A stretch of DNA of 64,000 nucleotides from Primulina eburnea (taxonomy: Eukaryota > Streptophyta > Magnoliopsida > Lamiales > Gesneriaceae). Below, piece after piece: positions 11,246-23,584 of this stretch. The stretch's first letter is position 1. The number at the start of each line of letters is the position of its first letter. The DNA lies in the NCBI RefSeq assembly GCF_022965805.1, contig NC_133108.1:22597545-22661544 (forward strand), given 5' to 3'. A program made the translations under genes and the position numbers. The notes beneath the pieces were generated by a model that was not told where the DNA came from, did not search any database, and saw only the letters and a program-made list of their open reading frames with translations.

Positions 11246-12272
11246 GTGTCATAAGCATGGTCTTCGGGTTCGTCTCCGTGGCATGGAGAGCAAAAACTCT
11301 ACCTTGGGTAGGCAGATTCCTCTGAGGGCACTGCAGAAGTAAGTGGTCTGGACTACCACACTTATAACACTTCCCTGAACAATACATACATGCTCCAGGA
11401 TGGCGGCGTGAGCACTTGGGACAGACTGGGTGCTCAAAGGTCCTTGGGACTGCACGTCCCTGATGCTGCTACCTCTGTCCTCTGTTTTTGGGTGGGCCAT
11501 AGAAAGGCCTCTTGTTCAGATGCTGCTGCTGAGGAGGAGGAGGGCGGTGTGGTACCGGAACTGGTCTTTTACCCTGACGGTCCCTCTCAATGTCGATCTG
11601 GTCTTGCTCTGCAGCAGGAGCTCTGGAAACCGCGACTTCAAAAGTAGTAGGGCCTGCCACTAAAACATCGCAGCGCAAGATCGGCCGCAGACCATTCATA
11701 AAATGCCTCAGTTTGGCTCCAGCATCACTGGCGATTAGGGGCACAAAGTGGCAACCCCTTTCAAACTTACGGACGAACTCCGTAACAGTCAGATCACCCT
11801 GCCTCAGGGTCATGAACTCCCTGGTCAACCTGGAACGCACCTCATCAGTAAAATATTTGGAGTAGAATACCTCCGTGAAGCGCGTCCAACTCAGTGTAGC
11901 CAAGTTCAAAGCTACTGATGCTCCTTCCCACCATAAACGGGCATCTCCTCCGAATAAATAGGTGGCATGACGAACTCGGTTCGCATCTCCAAGCTTCATG
12001 AACTCAAAGATAACCTCGAGGGACTTGATCCGGCCCTCGGCAATCAAGGGATCAGCCGTCCCTGAAAACTCCTTTGGCCTCATCTTCATGAAGCGTTCAT
12101 AGACAACCTCGGGCCCTGTCGGCCTGGTCGCCACAGCATTGTTCCCCGCAAACTGTGCGAAGAAATGATTCATCCCAGCTAGCATCTGGGCATTCATGTC
12201 CGGTGGAGGTGGAGGTGGTAAATCTCTCTCCTGCCACTGCTCCTCCCCGTCCTCTTGGTGAGGCTCATCATT
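11246..12272 (-). pseudogene. gag: Element A gag (N-terminus cut by C1)
   Basis: The minus frame holds a proline-rich N-terminus, the retrotransposon gag core (MRPKEFSGTADP, GDARLWWEGA, SRLTREFMTLRQGD) and then a single in-frame TAG at 11471-11469. Past that stop the same frame runs on through an intact zinc knuckle, CYKCGSPDHLLLQC (11369-11328, CX2CX4HX4C). The first codons are absent here and lie at about 33735-33699 on the far side of C1. Gag forms the cytoplasmic particle. Strong similarity to the D gag marks A and D as relatives. Confidence 0.88.
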
Positions 12273-12277
12273 TATAG
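12273..12277. repeat. Target-site duplication of C1, left copy (TATAG)
   Basis: TATAG precedes the C LTR start TGTAACGCCC. The copy after the 3' LTR at 33694-33698 reads TCTAG, one mismatch. The match of the outer flanks, and the split of A's gag across them, show the outer LTRs of C1 come from one insertion. Confidence 0.75.
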
Positions 12278-13964
12278 TGTAACGCCCCGAAAATTTAAAG
12301 GTCCACGTGAACCACATGTATTTGAATTATTAAATTCTCTTGTATTTTAATTAAATATTTTAATTGCATGAATTAATTATGTTGTGCATATTTACATGTT
12401 TAAAATATATTTTTCTACACTGTTGCATAAAAATGTATTTTTAAAGATTATTCGAGTTGCGATCGACGAACGGAGACCAGGGGCTGAAAAATAGAAAATG
12501 TTTTTATTAAAAAATTGTTTTAATTATTTAAATTAAGGGTGATGCTTTTTCTTATTTTTGAAAAAAAGAGTTTTGAGCTGATTTTATACGCCGGGACGTA
12601 ATTTTTATCGTTGTTGGATTTTCAACAAAAATACAAACGTTTTGACTACCCGGCTAATAAATTCACAAACTTATATAATAAAAATTATTTTAATATTTTT
12701 AATTAAACACGAATGGGCTAAATGGGCCTTATTAACTTGTTAATGGGTCTAAGATAGTAGTTAGTATTTTAATTAACTATTTAAAACCAAAAACCTACCC
12801 CATATCAAAACAATTCACACGCCCCACCTCCCCTACAATTTACAAATTATCTCCCAACTCATATTCATGGCACACACTAAATTTGGAAGGGAAAAAACAT
12901 CAAATTCTTCAAGGTTTTCAAGGGTTCTTCGTGCCATCGTTCTTCGATTCGTCGGCGTAAAATCGTGCGTTTAAAACGCAAAGGCACGCCATATTCTCCT
13001 TTTACTCATTATCACACCATATTATTTAATTATGTTTGAAATTGCATGAAAAACAAGTTGCAACATGAAATTTTTTTGGTTTTGTGTAATATGCCAATTT
13101 TTAAGGCTTGAATTTGAGGAAAAATCATGTTTGTTATGTTGTTAAAGGGGCTTCCATGATTAGGAATGGTTAAGGGATATTTTTAAATGTTTTTAATGGT
13201 CCTAAAACACACCAAAAATGTTGCAAAAACTTAAAAAACAATCTGGAACCGTGGGACAAAAGTTAAGGAGAACCGTGAGTGGTGTTGGCTTGTTTTTGAT
13301 TCTAGGGGTTGGTTTCTATGCATGGGTCTTGGGGGCTCGTCCAGGGCTGGCTGGGGCTCGAGGAGAGTCTTGGGTGAGGGCCTGGTAGAGTCATAGTGGG
13401 CTAGAACTCGCACAGAAGGGCTGGAGAAGAGTCCTCGCTGGTCAGGAAACTTCTCGAGGGTGATGTATTTGTGTTTGGCCGAGAGTTTAAGGGGCTGCAG
13501 CTTGGTAGGGGCTGGGCTAGGTGGTTTGGGTGATGGCTTGAGACGGTCCGGAGAGGGGTAGGAAGGGTCAGGGCTTGTGGTGGCTCGATCAAGAGTCCAC
13601 GCAAAGCAACACACTCACGCACGCAGGAAGCTAAGGAACGCGCGGGCTGTGCTTCTATGGTTTAGGAGCTGGTGGGTTCCAGGGTAATGGCTGGTCTGGG
13701 TCGTGTCTAGGCTTGGTCCAGGGTCGGTTGGGGTCAGGTAGGCTCGGTGGTGGCTCGCATGGAAGTGTCCTAGTGTCCCTAGGAGTCTTTGAGCGTGAGG
13801 TTGGATCAGCAGCTAGGAAGAGTCACGCACAGATTGTTGGGTCACGTTCCAGGAGAGTTTTGGGGAGTTAGGGGCTCGGTGCTGGTTTGGGCTAGGGTGG
13901 AGCGTGGTCTAGTGATGGTTAGCAGGGTGGGTGTTCGGCTGTTAATAAGGTAGAAGAGTCCTAG
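12278..13964 (+). repeat. C1 5' LTR, first part
   Basis: It begins TGTAACGCCCCGAAAATTTA, as at 41081, and almost the same at 30043. The first kilobase is AT-rich; from about 13280 it is a G-rich block with many GGCTCG and GGGT words. An antisense open frame (13622-13401) recurs in all four C LTRs. The part ends with CCTAG, the target of D. Confidence 0.9.
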
Positions 13965-16630
13965 TGTAACTTATCGTACTTTCATACTCAAAATTTGCGG
14001 AAAAATTAAAAAATTTCTTAAACACAAAATAACATTCAAAGTTTGCCATAAAATATCTCAACCAAGTCCCCCATAAGACATGGTTGTTCAAAATAACTAC
14101 AATAAAATTTGCTCACAAAAGGTTTGCTCAAAGTGTTTCCCTCAAAACATGAAATCAGAGTAAATTAACATTTGCATAAAAACATAAACATTGCGGTCCT
14201 CGGGTTAGCCTCTTGCTCAGTCTAAGCCCGCCCCTTGGTCGCCACCTCCTGTCTCCTCATCAACATACTCACCTGCATCGATCAAGTCTAGTGAGTCTAA
14301 AGACTCAACATGTATAAACTGGGAAATAGCGAGTACTACATAATAAAACCGCATGCAACTTAAAAATAGAACATACATACTTGAACTTGAATTTGCGTTC
14401 TAAAACTTGAACATACGTACATAACATAGACGTGCCATAACGTGAAAACTTGTCATAAACATACTGCATACTAGAACATACATAACTTCATCATTTTGCG
14501 TAGAGGCATGTTTCAAAGAAATTGACCTATAACATAATAAACGCCTGATCAGACAAACCACAGTACTGGGCTGACAGGGACGTATCCACTGCCACATACA
14601 TGAGATCCCCGTTCATAATTTAACGGGCTGGTTGGTCACCGTTCATAATTTAACGCTTTCCAACCACGATCTAACCAGTTCATAATTTAACGGGCGGATT
14701 GGTCCCCGTTCATAATTTAACGCTTTCCAACCACGATCTAACACGTTCATAATTTAACGGGCGGATTGGTCCCCGTTCATAATTTAACGATTTCCAATCC
14801 TAAACATAATTTGGTCACAAGACTTTTAGCATACCTCCAAAAACTTAAAATATTTTCTTTGCACGTCATCACACTTACTTGGCGTTGAGGGATTCGTTGG
14901 ATCTCACTTGGGGCCGCTACTGCACATACTAACATAAATTTTAAATACTTAACTTGCATGTCTTAGACGTAGGTACTCGAGCTCACCACCAAAGTGAATA
15001 AGTAGCTTAGGACATTCTAGTTCGCTCCTGGCTTGACCTCGTTTAATCACCGTACTAAACCATGACGTAAAACCACAAAACAAATCCTATATTTTTACAT
15101 AAATAAATTTTAACCATGGCGCTAAACCATTATATAGAAGCCCGAAAACAAATCTTAAAAAAAAATAAAAAATTTAAAAAAAAAATTTTTAAAAGGGTAT
15201 ACACGGACCCCGTGTACGGGTCGGGGTAGACTCTGGAAATTCGTATTTTTGAAGGAAAAAGGACACGGACTCCGTGCCGGGGTCCGGGAAGGGGTCCGGG
15301 TACCCTCTGTCTTTGCAAATTCACGAAAATTCGCTAACTTAATCTTTCACCCATTCAATCCAAGCCTAAGGACCATGAACCAACACCCCTAGACTCATCC
15401 TAGGATGTTATTACATTGATTCAAACCCGTAAAAACGCCCCAAACGTCCCTAAGCATCAACAATTAATTCCAACACAACAATAACTCGTAATTAGGCATC
15501 GTTTCGCTTCCTACGACTTCTATTACATCCCAAGCCAATCCCGACCCAAACGAACCACCAAATAACACCTAAATACATCTCGTAACATATCTAAATGCAG
15601 TAGCACATGCCCGGCGATGTCCAACGAAGCCTGCAACAAATAACTTCAGGAACACAATTTACATAAAAGTCGCAGCTTGAGCAGTCTCACGAAACACTCC
15701 ATAACTCACTCAATTCTCATCCAAAAATCTCAAATTTTATATCAAATTAAAGGCATCAAAAAGTTCTACAATTTTGTGGTTGAAAGTTTTCTCAAAATCC
15801 AGACAGAAAAATCGCAGTTTTCAACAGAACAGTAAGTTACGAGTTTTCAGATCTAAAAAGTATTTCAAAATACATTCAACCCATTTTCCGCTCAAACGAC
15901 GAATGTCACACATTAATCTTTACGCATAAAAATAACACAAAACATAATATGACAAGATCGATGCAGAAAGAACAGAATATACGTGCCTTTTGATATCAAA
16001 CTTTACCGACACGGCGATACCGAAAACCTACTGGAAGATCGAGTGGAAGGGGGGGCTGCTCTTGAGAAGGAGACCCTAGGTTTTCTATCTTCTCAAAAAT
16101 TTTAAAATCTGAAAAGACTTGTGTGTGTGTGTGTCGCTATTTATTGTGTGTAAAAGTGTGTGTGTGTGATTAGTAATTTAGGGAAAAATTGCTTAATTAA
16201 ATAATAAATAAAACTATTTAAAATACTTACACTCTTTAAACTTTACTAAAATCTCTCAATTAAAATAATGCACACAAAAATGCTAATTTTAAAAGTTTTA
16301 AACTCTTAAATAACTAAACACATAAATAAGGCTTTAAAATGCTAAACTAAATAAATTATTTAAAATGCCCCTTCCTAGCTTTTAAAAATAAAATACCGCA
16401 TTTCAAATCGTCAAGGATCGTCCCCGGTCTTTTCCTCGATCCCGCCTCGAATAATCGCCTAAAACATGAAACTCGAAAAACGTTTTAACGTGCATCGCAT
16501 AAACATAATTAATTTAAAATAATGCATTTAAATAGATCATGCACTACTAAGACTCGTTCTAAAATTAAATAAGTGCTTTAATAATTAAATAAATGCATGG
16601 GTTATACGTGTACTTAATTCGGGCACTACA
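13965..16630 (-). repeat. 3' LTR of element D
   Basis: In minus orientation it runs from TGTAGTGCCC (16630) to GATAAGTTACA (13965). It has three 67-bp repeats (14611-14811), a GC-rich self-complementary patch (15197-15310, ACACGGACCCCGTGT-like), a GT microsatellite near 16119 and the conserved palindrome GAGTCTAAAGACTC (14293-14306). Compared with the other LTR it lacks about 67 bases after 16013, between short CCGAA repeats. Confidence 0.9.
14611..14811. repeat. 67-bp tandem repeat, three copies, in the D LTR
   Basis: Units begin at 14611, 14678 and 14745, exactly 67 apart. Each unit contains two copies of GTTCATAATTTAACG spaced about 30 bases apart. The 5' LTR (21561-21680) has only two units, so the array changed length after insertion. 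Confidence 0.88.
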
Positions 16631-16643
16631 GTTCCTCCCCCAC
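16631..16643 (-). other. Polypurine tract of element D
   Basis: Minus strand GTGGGGGAGGAAC abuts the LTR start. Just upstream on the minus strand lies a degenerate ATCTCGAGGACGAAAT hairpin like that of B and C. Confidence 0.82.
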
Positions 16644-16659
16644 TTATAAAAATTTCGTC

Positions 16660-19124
16660 CTCGAGATTAAGTCTTAACAAACAACTCCGGGTAGCGAAGT
16701 CTGATATCTGTTTCTGCTTCCCAAGTGGCTTCCTCCACCGATTGATTTAGCCACCTGACTTTGACTAGCTTAGTCACTTTGTTCCGGATTCTGCGCTCCT
16801 GTATGTCTAGGATTTGAATCGGTCGCTCCTCATATGACAGGTCTGGAGCATGCTGCAACGGCTCATAACTCAGAATATGCAAAGGATTCGCAAGGTACTT
16901 CCTCAACATTGAGACGTGGAACATATTGTGTACCCCAGCCAGATTCGACGGAAGGGCTACTCGGTAAGCTAATGTCCCAACTCTGTCCAAAACCTCGAAC
17001 GGCCCAATAAACCTCGGACTCAGCTTGCCTCTCTTCCCAAATCTCATTACACCTTCATAGGTGCTATCTTGACGAATACGTGATCACCAATGGCAAACTC
17101 GAGATCTCTCCTCCTCTTATCAGCGTAGCTCTTCTGACGGCTTTGGGCAGTTTTCATTCTGTCTCGAATCTTGACCACCACATCTGCTGTCTGCTGAACT
17201 ATCTCAGGACCAAGATTTGCTCTCTCACCAACTTCATCCCAATGGACTGGTGATCTGCACTTCCGTCCATACAACGCCTCATAGAGAGCCATACTTATAG
17301 ATGATTGGAAGCTGTTGTTGTAGGTAAACTCCACTAGAGGTAGTTTAGATTCCCAAGTCCCCTGGAAATCGATCATACACGCTCGCAATATATCCTCCAA
17401 AATTTGAATCACTCGCTCAGACTGTCCATCTGTCTGCGGCTGAAAAGCGGTACTGAAAAGCAACTTCGTCCCCATGGCTGCATGTAGGCTCTTCCAAAAG
17501 GACGACGTAAACCTCGGGTCCCTGTCGGACACAATCGAAACTTGGAACCCATGTAAACGGACTATCTCCCTGATATAAAGCTCCGCATACTGCGTCATGG
17601 AGAAAGTCGTCTTCACTGGCAAAAAGTGTGCTGACTTCGTGAGTCGATCCACAATAACCCAAATGGCATTAAAGCCTCTGACTGATCTAGGCAATCCAAC
17701 GACGAAGTCCATCGTGATGTTCTCCCATTTCCACTCTGGGATTGGGAGTGACTTAACCAATCCTGCTGGCCTCTGATGCTCTGCCTTCACCTGTTGACAA
17801 GTGAGGCATTCAGACACAAATCTGCGGATGTCTCTCTACATCCCTGGCCACCAATACAGAATCTGTAGGTCCTTATATATCTTGATACCTCCTGGGTGAA
17901 TAGAATACGGAGATGCGTGTGCCTCTGTCAAAATATCTTGTCTGATCGAAGCACCACTAGGCACCCACATTCTACCTCTGTATCTCACAATGCCGTCTGA
18001 AACTGTATACAAAGCACTGCCCTTGGCTTCATCTTTCAGCCATTTCTGTAACTGCTCATCTGAAGACTGACCTGCTCGGATACGGTCTAGCAAATATTAT
18101 TTGACTGTCAGATTAGACAGCCTAGGGGCTCTGCCCTCACGATAAATCTCTAGACCAAACTTCTGAATCTCAGACTGAAGAGGTCTCTATGCTGATAACT
18201 GAGCTATGACGGTAACTTTTCTGCTCAAAGCGTCTGCGACAACATTAGCCTTTCCCGGATGGTAGCTAATTTCGCAGTCGTAATATTTCACAAGTTCCAA
18301 CCACCGTCTCTGTCTCATGTTCAACTCTTTCTGCGTGAAGAAATATTTGAGACTCTTATGATCGGTGAAAATCTGGCATTTCTCACCGTATAGGTAGTGT
18401 CTCCAAATTTTCAGTGCGAAGACAACGGCGGCTAACTCAAGATCGTGCGTCGGGTAGTTCTTCTCGTGCACTTTCAACTGCCTGGAGGCATAAGCTATGA
18501 CCCAAACCTGCTGCATCAATACTGCGCCTAACCCGAGCTTAAATGCATCGGTATATAGCACAAAGTCTCCTTGCCCTGATGGCATAGCTAGGACCGGCGC
18601 TGAAATAAAGCTTGCTTCAACGTATCGAAGCTCTTCTGACATTCATCACTCCACACAAACAGCATTGGTCAGTGCCGTGAGTGGCACTGCTATCGATGAA
18701 AATCCTTGGATGAATTTACGGTAGTAACCGGCTAAACCCAGAAAACTGCGGATTTCCGATGCATTCTTTGGTTCAACCCAATACTTAACTGCCGCTACCT
18801 TGGTTGGGTCCACCTCAATTCCACTGCTAGAAATAATATGACCCAAAAACGCTAACTTCTCCAACCAAAACTCGCACTTTCTGAACTTCGCAAACAACTT
18901 GCGACCCTGCAAAACCTGCAACACTGTCCTCAAATGCTGGTTATGCTCCTCATGGCTCTTCGAGTAAATGAGAATATCGTCATTTAATACTATGACGAAC
19001 TGATCAAGGTAAGGCTGAAATACTCAGTTCATTAGGTCCATGAAAAACGCTGGAGCATTCGTCAGTCCAAATGGCATCACTAAGAAATCATAATGTCCTA
19101 ATCTAGTTCTGAAGGCTGTCTTAG
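16660..19124 (-). pseudogene. pol: Element D pol, from mid-RT to chromodomain
   Basis: Minus-strand reading starts abruptly inside RT in the KTAFRT block near 19124. It continues through the catalytic N-D-D (about 18983-18975, first residue changed from the usual I or V-D-D context), RNase H (18642-18187), the integrase finger and core (18093-17047, including [14 protein letters not shown] and IVSDRDPRF), GPY/F (17047-16850) and a chromodomain-like tail ending RYPELF. Breaks occur near 18934, 18645, 18187-18093, 17830 and 17047. Upstream, RT is replaced by non-coding sequence. The protein is close to that of A, with long stretches of near identity in integrase. Confidence 0.9.
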
Positions 19125-19935
19125 TTTTACTTTACTATGACCTCGAGTTCTGACTTTTCTCACAATTCCCAATATTAGAAATGGAGGTTCAAACTTATCT
19201 TATCTCACTTTCCTTATACTATACCCGTAATGTTCATCGATCTATTACCTTAGCATTTATGCAGTTCAACCTAAGAAATCTTAGCACCAAAATTTACTGA
19301 TCAACTTCTATCCTTGGTTCAACACTCAAAAGTTAAACCTTATCTTAATCCAGTAATAACATTGACCTACGATCCTTGAATCGAATCTTTACCTTACGAC
19401 ACCGAACTTACGTAACTTAGCCATTTATAAGTACATCCCAAATAAAGATTGTTGAAAATCTTAAATTTCGAGTAACATTAATCCATAAAACCCCAAAATA
19501 TACATTATCGATATTCTGCTTAGATAATAAAACCTTCCTAGCATCAAACACATGCTTAAATTATTTCCTTCCCAATTACATTATAGTTGAGGCCTAAGAA
19601 ACTTAAACCCTCCTCATTGGAACGAATGTCACACTTTGACGTATCCTCAGTACTTAATTCATTCTAAAGTATAAAGCTTAATAAGTTTCCCCATGTTAAT
19701 GATGGACTAATTCTAATAAATCAACTTTGCTTAATATTCGACCATTGCTAACCTATGTTGAATACACCTAATTCTCTTTTGTTTTTATTTCATCAAATAT
19801 CCCCGTATAATAACCTATTTCATAAACTTGAAATTAAAGCTTACACAGCCAAAGTAGTCTTAGATAACCTAATTCCAGTACTCATATCAATTTAATCCTA
19901 AGTTTCTTAATGACTTACAAAGATTCCTCAATACG
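19125..19935 (-). other. Non-coding spacer in D, related to the interior of element C
   Basis: About 810 AT-rich bases without coding potential lie where gag C-terminus, protease and RT N-terminus are expected. The segment beside RT, read on the minus strand, aligns with the C interior near 40810-40860: both contain AATATTGRGAATT...AGAAAAGT...CGAGGT...GTAA...ACTAAG-type words in the same order. It may be an enlarged version of the gag-protease spacer seen in A and E, with flanking coding lost. Confidence 0.5.
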
Positions 19936-20680
19936 AGGTGCCTGATAGGGCCTCTTGCCATGCCTATCGACCTCAATGTCCCTCTATCATGCTCTGTCGC
20001 CAAAATTCTCGACACGGCAACTGCATAAGTCATAGGACCACTCGAACATCACGGCGTAAGATCGGCCGCAACCCATCCATAAAATTACTCATCTTCTCCC
20101 GGGCATCATTTGCCATCAGGGGCACAAAGTGACACCCCTTCTCAAACTCCCTGACGAAGTCTGCCACGCTGCTGTCTCCCTGTCGCAGCGACATGAACTC
20201 CCTGGTCAGGCGAGAGCGTACTTCTTCAGTGAAGTACTCGGAGTAGAAAACCTCCTTGAACCCATTACACGTCAGTGTTTGTAAGTTCACTGAAATTGAC
20301 GCGCTTTCCCACCAAAGCCTTACGTCTCCAGTCGACAAGAAGGTGGCACATCTAGCTCTGTCAGCATACTGTAGCTCCATAAATGCAAAGATTACCTCGA
20401 TGGACTTAATTCATCCTTCCATTATCATCGGGTCAGTGGTCTCCGAAAAATCCTTCGAATTCATCCTCCTAAATATTTCATAGACTGTCTCCAGTCTGGG
20501 CCTCGCCCCTGTGTCTACTGCAGTCTGGTTCCCCGCAAATTGTACGAAGAACTGGGTCATCCCTGCAAGCATCTGAGCCTGCATATCTGGGGTGGATGAG
20601 GAGAAGTGACCCTCTCCCCATCCTGGGTTTTGCAATTCTCATCGCCTGCTTCACGCACAATCTCATGTCTGGGGGGGCAT
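19936..20680 (-). pseudogene. gag: Element D gag
   Basis: Minus frames show an ATG at 20680-20678, then the gag core (MNSKDFSETTDPMIMEG, STGDVRLWWESASI, SRLTREFMSLRQGDSSVADFVREFEKGCHF) and a DRHGKRP-like end. A seven-G run on the plus strand right after the ATG puts the ATG one base out of frame with the rest. Other breaks lie near 20410 and 20030. The zinc knuckle and protease present in A are missing here. Confidence 0.85.
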
Positions 20681-20681
20681 A

Positions 20682-20834
20682 CTGTTCTAAAATTTACCCA
20701 ACACGTAAACCCAACATGCATGAACATAATATAGACAACATAAGATGCACGTACTTGAACTTCAAAATATGCACATGCCGAAATCAAAACTTAATGCTTA
20801 CTACATAACATAAATTCAAAACTTTAAAACTTAC
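20682..20834 (-). other. Probable leader intron of element D
   Basis: The minus strand reads AGTCT, then GTAAGTTTTA (donor GT at 20834-20833), and 153 bases later TTAGAACAG (acceptor AG at 20683-20682) two bases before the gag ATG. Element A has the same donor (GT at 33885-33884) the same distance from gag, with the acceptor mutated to CAA. Splicing is inferred from conserved placement and consensus. Confidence 0.5.
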
Positions 20835-20901
20835 AGACTTGAGGTGTGACTTCGTGAGCTTCTTGCGACTGACGGTAGGCATAACCCTTTACAAGAACAC
20901 T

Positions 20902-20915
20902 GCTCTGATACTAAC
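20902..20915 (-). other. Primer-binding site of element D
   Basis: Minus strand TAGTATCAGAGC has one mismatch to the tRNA-iMet primer site. It abuts the 5' LTR. The leader that follows contains the TTGTAAAGGGTT block shared with C and E. Confidence 0.8.
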
Positions 20916-23579
20916 TTTAACGTACCGTACTTTTCATACTCAAAATTTGCGGAAAAATTAAAAAATTTCTTAAACACAAAATAACATTCAAAGTGTGCAA
21001 TAAAATATCTCAACAAAGTCCCCCATAAGACATGGTTGTTCAAAATAACTACAATAAAATTTGCTCACAAAAGGTTTGCTCAAATTTTTTCCCTCAAAAC
21101 ATGAAATCAGAGTAAATTAACATTTGCATAAAAACATAAACATTGCGGTCCTCGGGTTAGCCTCTCGCTCAGTCCAAGCCTGCCCCTTGGTTGCCACCTC
21201 CTGTCTCCTCATCAACATACTCACCTGCATCGATCAAGTCTAGTGAGTCTAAAGACTCAACACGTATAAATTGGGAAATAGCGAGTACTACATAATAAAA
21301 CCGCATGCAACTTTAAAATAGAACATACATACTTGAACTTGAATTTGCGTACTAAAACTTGAACATACGTACATAACATAGACGTGTCATAACATGAAAA
21401 CTTGTCATAAACATACTGCATACTAGAACATACATAACTTCATCATTTTGCGTAGAGGCATGTTTCAAAGCAAGTGACCCATAACATAATAAACGCCTGA
21501 TCAGACAAACCACAGTACTGGGCTGACAGGGACGTATCCACTGCCACATACATGAGATCCCCGTTCATAATTTAACGGGCGGGTTGGTCACCGTTCATAA
21601 TTTAACGCTTTCCAACCACGATCTAACCCGTTCATAATGTAACGGGCGGATTGGTCCCCGTTCATAATTTAACGCTTTCCAATCCTAAACATAATTTGGT
21701 CACAAGACTTTTAGCATACCTCCAAAAACTTAAAATATTTTCTTTGCACGTCATCATACTTACTTGGCGTTGATGGATTCGTTGGATCTCACTTGGGGCC
21801 GCTACTGCACATACTAACATAAATTTTAAATACTTAACTTGCATGTCTTAGACGTAGGTACTCGAGCTCACCACCAAAGTGAATAAGTAGCTTAGGACAT
21901 TCTAGTTCGCTCCTGGCTTGACCTCGTTTAATCACCGTACTAAACCATGACGTAAAACCACAAAACAAATCCTATATTTTTACATAAATAAATTTTAACC
22001 ATGGCGCTAAACCATTATATAGAAGCCCGAAGCAAATCTTAAAAAAAAATAAAAAATTTAAAAAAAAAAATTTTTAAAAGGGTATACACGGACCCCGTGT
22101 ACGGGTCGGGGTAGACTCTGGAAATTCGTATTTTTGAAGGAAAAAGGACACGGACTCCGTGCCGGGGTCTGGGAAGGGGTTCGGGTACCCTCTGTCTTTG
22201 CAAATTCACGAAAATTCGCTAACTTAATCTTTCACCCATTCAATCCAAGCCTAAGGACCATGAACCAACACCCCTAGACTCATCCTAGGATGTTACATTG
22301 ATTCAAACCCGTAAAAACGCCCCAAACGTCCCTAAGCATCAACAATTAATTCCAACACAACAATAACTCGTAATTAGGCATCGTTTCGCTTCCTACGACT
22401 TTTATTACATCCCAAGCCAATCCCGACCCAAACGAACCACCAAATAACACCTAAATACATCTCGTAACATATCTAAATGCAGTAGCACATGCCCGGCGAT
22501 GTCCAACGAAGCCTGCAAAAAATAACTTCAAGAACACAATTTACATAAAAGTCGCAGCTTGAGCAGTCCCACGAAAAACTCCATAACTCACTCAATTTTC
22601 ATCCAAAAATCTTAAATTTTATATCAAATCGAAGGCATCGAAAAGTTATACAATTTTATGGTTGAAAGTTTTCTCAAAATCCAGTCGGAAAAATCGTAGT
22701 TTTCAACAGAACAGTAAGTTACGAGATTTCAGATCTAAAAAGTATTTCAAAACGCATTCAACCCATTTTCCGCTCAAACGACGAATGTCACACATGAATC
22801 TTTACGCATAAAAATAACACAACACATAATATGAAAAGATCGATGCAGAAAGAACAGAATATACGTGCCTTTTGATATCAAACTTTACCGACACGGCGAT
22901 ACCGAAGCGGAGAACGAAGCGAGGTTGATCCGGGACGATCGCGGCGCTAAAATCTTGCAATAAAATCACCGAAAACCTACTGGAAGATCGAGTGGAAGGG
23001 GCGGCTGCTCTAGGGAAGGAGACCCTAGGTTTTCTATCTTCTCAAAAATTTTAAAATCTGAAAAGACTTGTGTGTGTGTGTGTCGCTATTTAGTGTGTGT
23101 AAATGTGTGTGTGTGTGATTAGTAATTTAGGGAAAAATTGCTTAATTAAATAATAAATAAAACTATTTAAAATACTTACACTCTTTAAACTTTACTAAAA
23201 TCCCTCAATTAAAATAATGCACACAAAAATGTTAATTTTAAAAGTTTTAAACTCTTAAATAACTAAACACATAAATAAGGCTTTAAAATGCTAAACTAAA
23301 TAAATTATTTAAAATGCCCTTTCCTAGCTTTTAAAAATAAAATACCGCATTTCAAATCGTCAAGGATAGTCCACGGTCTATTCCTCGATCCCGCCTCGAA
23401 TAATCGCCTGAAACATGAAACTCGAAAAACGTTTTAACGGGCATCGCATAAACATAATTAATTTAAAATAATGCATTTAAATAGATCATACACTACTAAG
23501 ACTCGTTCTAAAATTAAATAAGTGCTTTAATAATTAAATAAATGCATGGGTTATACGTGTACTGAATTCGGGCACTACA
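20916..23579 (-). repeat. 5' LTR of element D
   Basis: It matches 13965-16630 over its whole length, with two instead of three 67-bp units. It retains about 67 bases near 22907-22973 that the other LTR lost. It ends (minus) with a mutated CA, reading GTTAAA. Confidence 0.9.
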
Positions 23580-23584
23580 CCTAG
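23580..23584. repeat. Target-site duplication of element D, right copy (CCTAG)
   Basis: It matches 13960-13964. The uninterrupted C LTR at 31678 reads GTCCTAGATTGATAAGG, confirming the empty site. Confidence 0.95.

Larger units (their letters stand above)
13965..23579 (-). mobile_element. Element D: gypsy retrotransposon with missing gag 3' end, protease and RT N-terminus
   Basis: D is flanked by CCTAG at 13960-13964 and 23580-23584. It has LTRs of 2666 bp (left, 3') and 2664 bp (right, 5'), a primer site (20902-20915 minus), a degenerate gag, a non-coding block (19125-19935) where gag C-terminus, protease and RT N-terminus should be, then RT C-terminus to chromodomain, and a polypurine tract at 16631-16643. 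The interior is only 4285 bp. The LTRs differ by several substitutions, a different number of 67-bp repeats and a 67-bp or so deletion, so D is older than B. It is nested in C1, which is nested in A. Confidence 0.9.

Noticed and set aside
14611..14811. Regularly spaced 67-bp repeats considered as a CRISPR-like array
   Set aside because: Units are directly tandem with no variable spacers, sit in an LTR and occur in plant retrotransposon DNA.
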